NCBI GenBank assembly: GCA_015478945.1
Contig: JABUQX010103323.1
Coordinates: 10,001 to 22,500 of the forward strand
Direction of reading: 5' to 3'
DNA length: 12,500 nucleotides
Source of the DNA: Trachelipus rathkii
Lineage: Eukaryota > Arthropoda > Malacostraca > Isopoda > Trachelipodidae
Numbering within the stretch: position 1 is the stretch's first letter; each line of letters begins with the position of its first letter. Below are positions 1 to 8,432 of this stretch, piece after piece. Under the pieces are notes generated by a model. That model was given only the letters and a program-made list of their open reading frames with translations, was not told the origin of the DNA and ran no database searches. The translations under genes were made by a program, and so were the position numbers.

Positions 1-29
1 ATATATAATATATTATATATATATTATAT

Positions 30-76
<47 letters not shown>
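1..76. repeat. (AT)n microsatellite, imperfect
   Basis: Almost pure A/T with alternating AT/TA runs interrupted by extra A or T. It abuts the left arm of the fold-back-like element and runs off the window edge. Confidence 0.97.
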
Positions 77-77
<1 letters not shown>

Positions 78-315
78 CTGGTGATAAAATTGGTTTTTAA
101 AACTACAACTCATATCTCAAAAACTAAAATAGATAAGGGAAAAGGGATACATTGTTGGAATCCTGGTATCATTTTAGTGCGGAAAATTAAAAAAAAATAA
201 AAAAAAATATAATATATATCTCAAAACTACAATAGCTACAGCGAAAAGGAATACATTTTGAATCCTGGTAAAATTTACATAGAAAGTAAAAATAAAAAAT
301 AAAAAAAAATTATTG
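77..315 (+). repeat. Left inverted-repeat arm (two tandem sub-units)
   Basis: Sub-unit 1 (about 112-200) contains aaaatagataagggaaaagg, then ggaatcctggtatcatttta and gtgcgg. Sub-unit 2 (about 219-310) contains acaatagctacagcgaaaag, then gaatcctggtaaaattta. Both end in A-rich runs. The outer ~35 bp (about 77-111) also pairs with the far end of the right arm, with some deletion. Confidence 0.75.
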
Positions 316-469
316 TTAATAAATTATAGTAATATGATTAGAGATCCTATTTAGAGACCCTTTTATGGTTACTCGTTAAAATAAATGGCTTTCTATTTAA
401 ATTTTGCTTTTTTTTGTGATAAATGATATACTCCCAGATGTTCGTATATATGTTTCACGGCACTTCTGA

Positions 470-672
470 TAGTTAGGCATCGGGTCTCTTCGGCTCCGGG
501 ATCTAACGGGTAAGGACTTAATTCCCCCCATCCGGGGAGGGTCTCCCAAAACCCCCGCTCTTTGGTATTTGGGGTTCGCGGGGTTCCTCGCCTCCCTAGG
601 GGTATTGGACAAACGTCCGCCCTTGTTCCGTCGGCTCGATCCCGCCTACCATTGCCGCTAATACCCTTACAA
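470..672. other. GC-rich island between the inverted arms
   Basis: This ~200 bp is G+C-rich inside very AT-rich surroundings. It contains short self-complementary pieces such as ccccatccggggagg and ccctaggg. I could not match it to rRNA, tRNA or a protein family. The reverse strand is open over 397-612 (71 codons), but the product is Arg/Pro-rich and reads as a by-product of base composition. It may be the cargo of the fold-back-like element or an older inserted repeat. Confidence 0.55.
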
Positions 673-675
673 ATT

Positions 676-782
676 ATTATAATATATATATAATTATATA
701 TATTATTATATATATATTATATAGTTATATAATATATATTAATATAATAATATATATAAATATATCATATATATATATCTAT
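676..782. repeat. (AT)n tract inside the fold-back-like element
   Basis: Imperfect alternating A/T run between the GC-rich island and the right inverted arm. Confidence 0.95.
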
Positions 783-837
783 GTCCCCTGCTCTAAAAAA
801 AAAAAATGCCAATATTATTTTATTCATTTATTTATTT

Positions 838-1092
838 TTTTTTTTTTTTTACATTTTCTAAATAAAATTTTACAAGGATTCCAAAAATGTATTCCTTTTT
901 CGCTGTAGCTATTGTAGTTTTTATGACTGATTTTTTTTTTTTTATATATTTTTTTTTTACATTTCCCGCACTAAAATGTACCAGGATTCCAACAATGTAA
1001 TTCCTTCCCTGTATCTATTGGTATGTTTTGAGATAATGAATGTTGTAGTTTTAGAATCAAAGTTGTCAGTTTTTAAACCAAATATTCACTAT
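838..1092 (-). repeat. Right inverted-repeat arm (two tandem sub-units)
   Basis: This is the reverse complement of the left arm. Copy 3 (850-925) holds ggattccaaaaatgtattcc and cgctgtagctattgtag. Copy 4 (957-1035) holds cccgcactaaaatgtacc and aggattccaacaatg. The outer part (1040-1090) is longer than its left-arm partner, implying a deletion of about 20 bp on the left. Confidence 0.75.
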
Positions 1093-1114
1093 ATTGATAG
1101 TATTGATAGTGAAT
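1084..1114. repeat. 9-bp perfect inverted repeat at the edge of the right arm
   Basis: ATTCACTAT (1084-1092) and ATAGTGAAT (1106-1114) are perfect reverse complements separated by 13 bp. The spacer region also contains a 9-bp tandem duplication of tattgatag (1092-1100 and 1101-1109), so part of the symmetry may come from local slippage. Confidence 0.75.
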
Positions 1115-1129
1115 GTTATTTATGAGTAT

Positions 1130-1168
1130 ATAATAATAATTATATATAATAATAAGTATATTAATATC

Positions 1169-1208
<40 letters not shown>

Positions 1209-1238
1209 TAATAATAAATATATATAATAATATAATCT
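1130..1238. repeat. (AT)n tract
   Basis: Imperfect AT dinucleotide and AAT/ATA runs separating the fold-back-like element from the LINE relic. Confidence 0.95.
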
Positions 1239-1239
1239 A

Positions 1240-2960
1240 GAGCCGTGTACGTGAAAGCAAGAAATGAAGCGGAGAGAGTTAGGGCAAAGGAGGAGGTGGC
1301 TTAGAAGCTAGCAAAGAAACTGATGGATGAATGTAAGGAAAGCAAGAAGAAGATTTTTTGATTGGCAAGAACGTATAGAGAACGAAGAGTAGAGTTATGT
1401 AATATCAAAGACAAAAATGGAGATAAACATTTGGCAAGCCGGAGGAAAAAAACAAAAGTTGGATAGAGTACTTTGATGAGTTGTTGAATGTGGAAGTGCA
1501 GTCGGATAGAGGAAAGGGAAGAGAGAGGAGGAGGAGAGAAATGTGGAGAGAGAAGAGGAGGAGGTAAATAACGGAAAGAAGGATGTGAGGAGGCGTTAAG
1601 GAAAAATGAGAGGAAAAGCTCCTGTGAGGATTGAATCTAAGTAATTGAGTTGGTGAGAGAGAGGAGATCGGCTGAAAGCCTGATGCTGAGAATGTTTCTA
1701 AATCGTGTTGGGTCGGAGAGTAGTAGTGCCGGAAGTTGGGGAAGGTCAATTAAATAGTTCCCATTTATAAAGGTATAGGGACGCAAGGAAATGTATGGTA
1801 CAGGGGTGTTAGAGTACTTACAGTATTTAATGTTTTCATTTATAGTATGAATACTAGAAAAGAATGGGTATACAATTTTGTAAGGCATATTAATCGCCTC
1901 ATAGACCTTGAAGAAGCAATTTGATTCTGTATCCCAGAGAGAGCTGTGGAGTTCAGGAGAGGGATTATGAGGATGGAAGCAGACTGATTTAGACATTCTG
2001 AGGTACAAAAGAGATTAGGTTAATTCAGGAAAGTAGGGTATAAAAACGAGGAATGGTTTGAGGTAAAAACTAGATAGGCAGTAAGTTTGCTTCGCCGATA
2101 CTGTTTATAACGTATTTTACACAGTCATAGAGTGTAAAAGAGAAGTTTAAGAAGAGATGACGAGACATTCATGGTATATGCGATGAATTGGCGTTTGGGT
2201 GGAAGATGAGATGAGAGGTTTAAGCAATATGGTGCTGTGTTTTTCGCAGAAAAAGTGAGAGAAACAGGATTGAATATGAAGTGGAGAAAACAGAATAATG
2301 AGTACTCGCATGGAGGAGAGGAGAAGAGTTGATAATGAGGTAGACGAGATGAGATTAAAATGAGGATAGATAATTAAATATCTAGGAAGCAGCTTGAAAG
2401 AAGGGGGTGTGCAAAGGAAATTAAGAGTAGGATTGAGCAGTATGGTAGGACTGTGAGAGCACTATCACCATCCTGAACAGATAATTATGAAAAAAGAGGT
2501 GAAGAGAGAAATATACGAGGGAGTGTTGACGCCGATACTGGTTGTATGGGGCGGAGACATGGACCATGACAGGGAGAGAGGAGACGTAGAATTCAGAGCG
2601 GAGAGAATGTGTTGAGGACAGTGATTGGAAAGACGAGTGAGAAACGAGACACTGAGGGGAGCTGGGTGTGAAACCCATGATAAATAAAGTGGACGCAGCC
2701 AAACTGAATGGTGGGACACCGGAGAGCTGCAGAGAGAGAGAGAGAGTTGCAAGCAGGAGGTGGAGGTTGAAACCGGAGGGATGAGACCGAGGGGAATACG
2801 CGGCGGAAGAGGTGAAGACACGTAGAGGCATCATTGAGGAATAAAAAAACACCAAGATGCCTGCAATGATGAGCTGATGACGATTGGAATCGGGATGGAA
2901 GAAAAATGGCACGGAGTTGGCCCCACTAGGGCTCGGTAAATCCTGACTGGGAGAGAAAAT
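1240..2960 (+). pseudogene. Non-LTR retrotransposon (LINE) reverse transcriptase relic, RTE-like
   Basis: A reverse transcriptase of a non-LTR element, which would copy its own RNA into DNA at a nicked target. Conserved blocks appear in the expected order but in shifting frames: IKDKNGD (1404-1424), WIEYFDELLNVE (1460-1495), IVPIYKG (1754-1774), YRGV (1799-1810), DLEEA..FDSV..RELW (1904-1949, one frameshift), FEVKT (2057-2071), GSKFASPILF (2077-2106), VEKTE (2281-2295), KYLGSSLKEGG (2376-2408), YGAETWTMT (2545-2571) and VGHRR (2711-2725). The catalytic YADD box is not recognisable; its likely remnant reads NMVL near 2226-2237. Stop codons and frameshifts are frequent and no endonuclease domain precedes the RT, so this is a 5'-truncated dead copy. 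The stretch between YRGV and DLEEA is too short, implying an internal deletion. The wording of the motifs is RTE-like; the clade is uncertain. Confidence 0.9.
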
Positions 2961-2965
2961 GTAAC

Positions 2966-3120
2966 GATATATATATATAATATAATATATATATATATAG
3001 TATTATAAATATATATATTATATTAATATAATATTATATATTATATATATATATATAATATATATATATATAAAATATATTATATAATTATATTAGTATA
3101 TATATATATATATATATACA
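2966..3120. repeat. (AT)n tract
   Basis: Imperfect AT run that starts directly after the end of the recognisable LINE relic. It might have grown from the element's simple-repeat 3' tail (inference). Confidence 0.95.
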
Positions 3121-3289
3121 TAATTTTTAATTCTAAACTTCAAAGAGTAAACTCCGCATCCCGCATCCAGCATTTCCACATTCTCATCTACTTCTAAAGA
3201 ATCGCATCCGTCCGCACCGCATCCTCATGATATCTTTAAGATTCGCATCCACAAACAGTCAATATTTGACCAGGATCGGTCCATCACTA
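3121..3289 (-). mobile_element. Orphan hAT-type transposon end
   Basis: Read on the - strand, the segment begins TAGTGATGGACCGATCC at 3289 and continues into repeated GGATGC motifs. On the + strand these are five GCATCC copies near 3156, 3163, 3204, 3219 and 3245. A short terminus of the TAGNGATGG type followed by clustered short sub-terminal motifs is typical of hAT elements, whose transposase binds such arrays. No matching opposite end was seen to the left, so only one terminus remains. The call rests on end architecture, not on a transposase. Confidence 0.5.
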
Positions 3290-3360
3290 ATATATATATA
3301 TTATATATATAATTATAATATATATATATATATATATCATATATATATATACTTATATAT
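3290..3360. repeat. (AT)n tract
   Basis: Imperfect AT run next to the orphan hAT-type end. Any target duplication is unreadable in it. Confidence 0.95.
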
Positions 3361-3482
3361 GCTTACAGAAGATTAAACACGCACCGCTCAAGGGCAGCGC
3401 CTAATCTAGGGGGGGGTGTACGTCATTTACGTTTCCGAGCATACGGAGCCAAGCCCAGAGAGAATAGCTCAACATTCTCAAA
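3361..3482. other. Unassigned non-AT island
   Basis: About 120 bp of mixed sequence bounded by AT tracts. It contains a G8 run (about 3410-3417) and the near-palindrome tacgtcatttacgt (about 3419-3432). There is no open frame and no resemblance I recognise to a tRNA or snRNA. Confidence 0.6.
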
Positions 3483-3493
3483 CATATATATAT

Positions 3494-3557
<64 letters not shown>

Positions 3558-3775
3558 ATATATATATATAATATAATATATATAATATAGTATTATATAT
3601 TTATAGTATATATATATTATATATATTAATATTATATATATATATTATGTATATATAATATATATATTATATATATTATATATATTATAATATATATTAT
3701 ATATATATATATATATATAATATATATTAATATATATATATATATAGTATATATATATATATAGTATACTATATA
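3483..3775. repeat. Long (AT)n tract
   Basis: Nearly 300 bp of imperfect alternating A/T, ending exactly where the outer hAT-like terminus begins. Confidence 0.97.
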
Positions 3776-4469
3776 GAAAAGTGGGCATCTAACGCGTTAA
3801 AGCGTTAATCCGTTAATTAACTCGTTATTTTTTCGTTAACTTTTTTAAGGCTTTCGTTAATTTCGAAAAGAATAACGACTATAACCTGGTTACATGTGTG
3901 AATTAATGTAACGAGTTCAGATTTTGCCCTACCATCCGTTAATACGTTTACCTTAATTACGAGTTTATAAAATTTTCTTATCACATTTTAAATTGTATAA
4001 GATTCGATTTCGATAACAGAAACTTTTTTTTCCCAACATTTCCTAAACGCTCCTCTCAATGGCTCAAAAAAGTTATTCTTACACGTTTATCTCCCGTTTT
4101 AGTAATGTTTAACAATTTCTTATGCTGTAATTCTCATTTCTTATTGCTCGCTGAAGAAAAAAAAGATAGTGACTTTTGCCCGTTCAATGAGTCATTAAAT
4201 TCTTTCGTTCGTTACTTGATCTTGCTTCTTTTGTGACTAGTGAAAAAAAGTAGGCCTAATAAGCGTTGTAATTATAAAAAATATACATATTTGTATAAAA
4301 CTGTTGTTGATATATCCTATTATATGTTTACAATAATTAACTAAAAAGTATTAATTAAGTATTTACGTCTTTGGAAGTATTCTTGCAAGCGCAAAGTATC
4401 TGCTAGGTCAAAACCTAAATTATTTAAGTCTGATAAACTTAATATGCATTATTAACATTGTTATAGGAT

Positions 4470-4478
4470 ATTATTATG

Positions 4479-4520
<42 letters not shown>

Positions 4521-4531
4521 TATTATTATTA

Positions 4532-4566
<35 letters not shown>

Positions 4567-4590
4567 ATAGTATTATATTATATTATTATT
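4470..4590. repeat. (ATT)n microsatellite
   Basis: About 120 bp of tandem ATT/TTA with a few interruptions, inside the left half of hAT-A. The rest of 3860-4660 is AT-rich sequence without an open frame or other recognised feature. Confidence 0.97.
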
Positions 4591-4663
4591 TCCGCATCTT
4601 TTGTATATTGTGAAAAATTTATGAACATTTTTCTTGGTCCGAACCTAGACGTTACTGTCTTAA

Positions 4664-4801
4664 TATAGTATATATATACTATATATACTTATAGATATAT
4701 AATATATATATATATATATAATTATACTATACGTATATATATATATAATATGATATAATATAATATATTATATTATATACTATATAATATATATATTATA
4801 T
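4664..4801. repeat. (AT)n tract flanking the mariner end
   Basis: Imperfect AT run that stops at the mariner terminal repeat. Tc1/mariner elements insert at TA, so this tract offered many target sites. Confidence 0.95.
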
Positions 4802-4902
4802 AGGTGTCTCAAAATATGTCTATACACTTTGAACAGGACTAACAAACTTTATTTAGAACCATTGGTGACAAGTTAAAGCTTGAATTACATACCATACCAT
4901 TA

Positions 4903-5978
4903 TTAGAATATTGTTTCGCAATGTTCAAAATGATGACCGCCATTGTCGAGACACACTGATAACGCGAATCAATGGAGTCGCAAATGACACGAAACATTCA
5001 TTTAGAATGTCGCGACATGACTTTCGATTTTCATTTCATGCATTTAATCGGTTCTTCGGTTTGTAGCTATAAACTTGTCCTTGAACGATATACCCATATA
5101 AAAAAGTCTCATTGGCGTGAGATCTGGGGAACGCTCAGGTATTCATACTACCCTCCTTTCTTCAATCCATGTGTTTAGAATGCCTGCAAATCGAGTGAGC
5201 CTTACTCGCGAATGGTAGTGGGAGGTGCTCTCATCTGCTAAAGTAAATCACGTTATCGTATCACCAACATCTCGTCAATGTGTGACCGACCGACTCCTGC
5301 AGCAAAGTTAGGTATCCCCATCAACCGCTCCGTTAAAAAAAACGGTCCTATGATGCCGAATGCTCAAATACCCAAACCACCATCAGTTACCCCTGTAGTT
5401 TAAATGGTGTTCAGCTTTAACATTGGGATTTACAAGACCCCAGTAGGTACAATTAGGGCGATTAATCGAGCCATTTAATTTAAAAGTGGCCTCATCGCTC
5501 CAGACAATTTGTGTGGAAACCCTGCATCTTCTGCACGTTTAGCAGTACGCATTTACAAAATTGAGTCTCCTAAGCCCGGACCGTCTTCATTGAAGCAGGT
5601 AGTAGTCTTGGATTAGCATTCCAGCGTTGACGGCTTCAAGATGCGATGGACGCTATCTTTTGAGATTTGTGTCTCCCGAGCCGTTTGTCGTCAGATTTCC
5701 GGTGGATCGAATGAGGGGTTTCCTGTACCTGCTCTTCCTTGTGCAGCGGGTTTGGGTGGATGTTCGTCGTGCGGCTCGAACTTTTTTGTTGACGGTTGTG
5801 AATCGGTTCCATCTGCTTCAAATTTTTCTCTGATGCGGGCAATGGTCCGGTGCGTTTGGTGGCGGTTTATCGAACTCCCTTCTGAACCGTCTTTGCATTT
5901 CCGTGGCGTTTCCGATGATCATAGAATTTTAAGGACAAATCTTTTCTCTCTTCAATGATCAAGTTGATCTCCTGCCAT
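4903..5978 (-). pseudogene. Tc1/mariner (IS630) DDE transposase relic
   Basis: The intact enzyme would cut and rejoin the element ends at TA sites. Reading 5' to 3' on the - strand, the frames give IEERKDLSLKFYDH and REFDKPPPN, then TIARIREKFEADGT near 5810-5860: an N-terminal helix-turn-helix region of the kind seen in arthropod mariner-like proteins. Next come [13 protein letters not shown] (first catalytic Asp, 5480-5510), NRPNCTYWG (about 5438-5472) and a corrupted QDGAPPHYH block (second Asp, about 5209-5245). PERSPDLTPM then DFF follows (third acidic position, about 5105-5135, split by one extra base). The C-terminus is VCLDNGGHHFEHC (about 4920-4960), with a stop at 4903-4905. The length (~358 codons) suits the family. 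Several frameshifts and stops make it non-functional. The start is uncertain; an ATG at 5976-5978 is one base out of frame with the homologous reading. Confidence 0.9.
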
Positions 5979-6189
5979 TTGTTTACAGTAGTTATTATCC
6001 TGAAAAAACAAAAAGCTAGTCGAGTGTGTTAGTACTAGGGATGGCCAAATAAAATCGATCATATCGAAAGTATTCGATATTTTTGGCTCGATATACGATA
6101 TTTTTGGGTCGATATTTTCTGGGCGATATATCGATATTTTGATATTTTTTCTTAATATCGAATCCCGATATTCTTTTCAAAAAAAAATT

Positions 6190-7187
6190 TTTTTAAAGGC
6201 CGGAAAAAATAAAATCTTATCCCCCTCCTCCCTTCACCCTGAATTTGAAACTTTTTCCTCCATTATTCGTTCTTCGTCCGTCCCCCAATGTCGTGCATAA
6301 AATAAACACCGAAAAATTGGGGTTTTTAGATTTTTAGTCAAATTGTCTTCTGAGTATTCACTAATCACTATTCAATTATTCAGTGGCAAGACTTTGCAGT
6401 CCACTCGAGACTCAAGGCCTGATCTGATTTTGACGTTGTTAGCTCTATGGAGTTGTGTTCAGTTGTCAGTGTGGAGCGAATGATATCTCTTGCAGAAACT
6501 TAAATACGGAACAGGACTCTGTGAGCTGGTTTACAGTTAGACATACCGAGTACCTGACTAGTTTATATCCATTACTGGCGATTGACGAGTTGTTTTGCTT
6601 AAATATGTGAGATTAACTAAATTAACGATTTTATATTAGCTATTACTAAAAGTTAGTATTTGGGGTACAATCACTACAGCTTTTCTTATGATAAGTTGTC
6701 TGGCATCCAGTTCGAACTTCTAAAATATTATTTCTTTATTACTAAATTTTAATAGATTTTCTTAAGATCAACACTTCCAGAAGTCATCCCAGTATCAAGT
6801 TGTCCTACCATCAATGTAAACATTAATTTCGTTGTTTAGAAATCAATTTTATTTGTACTTAAATAGAATTCATTTTCGAATAATTCCAAGATGCATGGGG
6901 AGGGGGTATCTAGTTTTCATTTTATACGAAAAAAAGGTGATCTTTTATGATTATTTATAATTTTCCTAGGAAACGCGATTTCTTATTAATTTAAATCAGC
7001 TCGTCCACGAAAAAGTCACAAACACCTCCCATTCTCAAGATCCAACAATTCAACGCTTTCCAGCCCAACTTCAGCTTCAACCTCTTGAGTTGGAAACTCT
7101 GAAATTTGGAAGACCTGAAGAGTGAAGATCTTTTTCCATTTCTACCACTTTTTCTTCTGTCCATACGTCTGCTTCATATTTATAAAT
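6190..7187. other. Interior of hAT-B, no gene seen
   Basis: About 1 kb of mixed, non-repetitive sequence without a convincing open frame on either strand. It may be the untranslated leader of a formerly autonomous hAT element (inference). A pyrimidine-rich patch occurs near 6220-6290. Confidence 0.6.
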
Positions 7188-7272
7188 TCTCTCTCTCCTC
7201 TCTCTCTTTCTCTTCGTCTCTCTCTCTCTCTGTTCTCTCTCCTCTCCTCTCTCTCACTCTCTCTCCTCTCCT
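7188..7272. repeat. (CT)n microsatellite
   Basis: CT/TCTC runs with CCTCTCC interruptions, passing directly into an AT tract. Confidence 0.97.
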
Positions 7273-7479
7273 ATACTATATATATATCTATATATATATA
7301 TATATATATATGATATATATAGTAATATATATATATATAATAGTATATATATTATATATATATATAACTATTAATGTGACAAAGTACTTAACCGGGCAAA
7401 CGAAACGGGAGAATCGGATATATATTATATAATAGTATATATATTATATATTATATATATATATAGATTATATACTATA

Positions 7480-7525
<46 letters not shown>

Positions 7526-7680
7526 ATATATATATATATATATTATAATATATTATATAGTATATAAATAATATATATATAATATTATATATATAATTAT
7601 ATATATATATATATATGATTATACTAGTATGCTTATATATATATAATATATATATATATATTATAGTATACTATATATTA
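7273..7680. repeat. (AT)n tracts with a 50-bp island
   Basis: Two imperfect AT blocks separated by a short unique island at about 7367-7418. Together with the CT run this forms a compound microsatellite inside hAT-B. Confidence 0.95.
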
Positions 7681-7861
7681 TGGTTAGTATTAAACCGTAA
7701 TACTGTGAAATACCTAACAACTGCTCATTGTTATAGAACGCAAATAAGTCTGTTCACATTTTCTGCCGTTGTAAGAATAAAAACATCGTACATTCCAAAT
7801 TGTTATTATTTTATTTTTTATTTACTGTTATTTTTTAATTTATTTTGTACTTTTCATAACT

Positions 7862-7925
7862 AAAATTTTGCCCCTGATTCCAAAAATGTATTCAATTTTA
7901 GTGTAGCTATCGTTGTTTTTTAATA
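7862..7925 (-). repeat. Fifth copy of the fold-back-like sub-unit
   Basis: Contains gattccaaaaatgtattc (7876-7893) and gtgtagctatcgttg, matching copy 3 at 870-917, including 18 identical consecutive bases. It lies about 6.8 kb away in the same orientation as the right arm. It shows that the unit is dispersed and not limited to the fold-back-like element. Confidence 0.75.
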
Positions 7926-7944
7926 TGTGCGTCTGCCGCTAATC

Positions 7945-8090
7945 TAAGATATTATATATATACGTATATATATATATATGATTATATATACTATATATAT
8001 ATATATATATAATATTATATATAGATATATAATAATATATATATTATATATATATATAGTAAATATATTATAGATTGATTAATAATTATA
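7945..8090. repeat. (AT)n tract in hAT-B
   Basis: Imperfect AT run just inside the right sub-terminal array of hAT-B. Confidence 0.95.
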
Positions 8091-8282
8091 TCACATTATA
8101 GATCGATTTATATAAATATCGAAATAATCGATATGAATCGAATAATCGGATATTTATCATGGCGGATAAAGAATAGAAGGCGTATAATTGATATTTTTTT
8201 TAAACTATCGATATAGTCGATTGAATTGCGATATGGTTTTAGATATCGGGCATTCCCTAGTTATACATTTTTTGAAACACCC

Positions 8283-8347
8283 TTATATATTATATAGTAA
8301 GTATATATTGTATATATAATATATATATGATATAATATATATATAAT

Positions 8348-8398
<51 letters not shown>

Positions 8399-8432
8399 TA
8401 ATATATATATATTATAGTATATATCATAATAA
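8283..8432. repeat. (AT)n tract right of the mariner
   Basis: Imperfect AT run belonging to the right half of hAT-A. It begins at the mariner 5' terminus and resembles the AT tract on the other side of the mariner (4664-4801), consistent with insertion into one pre-existing AT tract. Confidence 0.95.

Larger units (their letters stand above)
77..1092. mobile_element. Fold-back-like element with long inverted repeats
   Basis: The sequence at 77-315, read forward, matches the reverse complement of 838-1092 in the same order along both arms. Shared landmarks include ggaatcctggta, cattttagtgcgg, acaatagctacagcgaaaa and ggaatacatt, with A-rich spacers between them. Each arm holds two diverged copies of one ~100 bp unit, at about 112-200 and 219-310 on the left and 850-925 and 957-1035 on the right. 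Long inverted repeats built from tandem sub-units around an unrelated centre are the architecture of fold-back (FB) transposons. The centre (about 330-830) holds a GC-rich island and an AT tract, and no transposase is visible. The alternative is two opposed insertions of one short repeat. The inverted repeat is read directly; the family assignment is inference. Confidence 0.6.
6036..8259. mobile_element. Inner hAT-like element (hAT-B) inserted into the mariner
   Basis: The left end is TAGGGATGGCCAAATAAA from 6036. The right end, on the - strand from 8259, is TAGGGAATGCCCGATATC. Flanking copies GTTAGTAC (6028-6035) and GTTATAC (8260-8266) fit an 8-bp target duplication with one base lost on the right, as hAT insertion would leave. 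Both sub-terminal regions (6050-6180 and 8098-8250) are packed with TCGAT, CGATA and ATCGAA motifs. No hAT transposase or BED finger is readable inside, so it is probably a deletion derivative moved in trans. Unique interior sequence lies at about 6190-7187; the rest is mostly CT and AT microsatellite plus one copy of the fold-back unit. Confidence 0.8.
4802..8282 (-). mobile_element. Tc1/mariner-type element split by a hAT-like insertion
   Basis: The 3' terminal repeat is AGGTGTCTCAAAATATGT at 4802-4819. The 5' terminal repeat, on the - strand from 8282, reads GGGTGTTTCAAAAAAT. Each is next to TA-rich sequence, as expected for TA-targeted insertion. The transposase relic lies between them on the - strand. 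Only about 16-23 bp of the 5' end survive to the right of the inner hAT-like element; the rest continues at 6035 and below. Without the insertion the mariner is about 1.26 kb, a normal size for the superfamily. With the halves rejoined, the two ends match over roughly 26 bp, including a shared ACAC at the same offset. Confidence 0.85.

Noticed and set aside
397..612. 71-codon - strand frame over the GC island
   Set aside because: Arg/Pro/Gly-rich product with no recognisable domain, ending in low-complexity sequence; base composition explains the openness.
470..672. tRNA or rRNA fragment
   Set aside because: Box A-like and box B-like words on the - strand are only a few bases apart, too close for a tRNA promoter, and no cloverleaf or rRNA core motif was seen.
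1405..2912. Several - strand frames of 114-163 codons
   Set aside because: They are antisense to the LINE reverse transcriptase relic. Their Ser/Leu-rich composition follows from its purine-rich sense strand.
5627..5958. + strand frames of 68 and 105 codons
   Set aside because: They are antisense to the mariner transposase relic, whose motifs are on the - strand.
7106..7432. Open frames of 63-108 codons over the CT/AT compound repeat
   Set aside because: The translation is mostly Ser-Leu and Tyr-Ile repeats produced by (CT)n and (AT)n; it is not a gene.
7615..7863. 82-codon + strand frame
   Set aside because: Half of it is AT repeat and the rest overlaps T-rich hAT-B interior; no domain seen.
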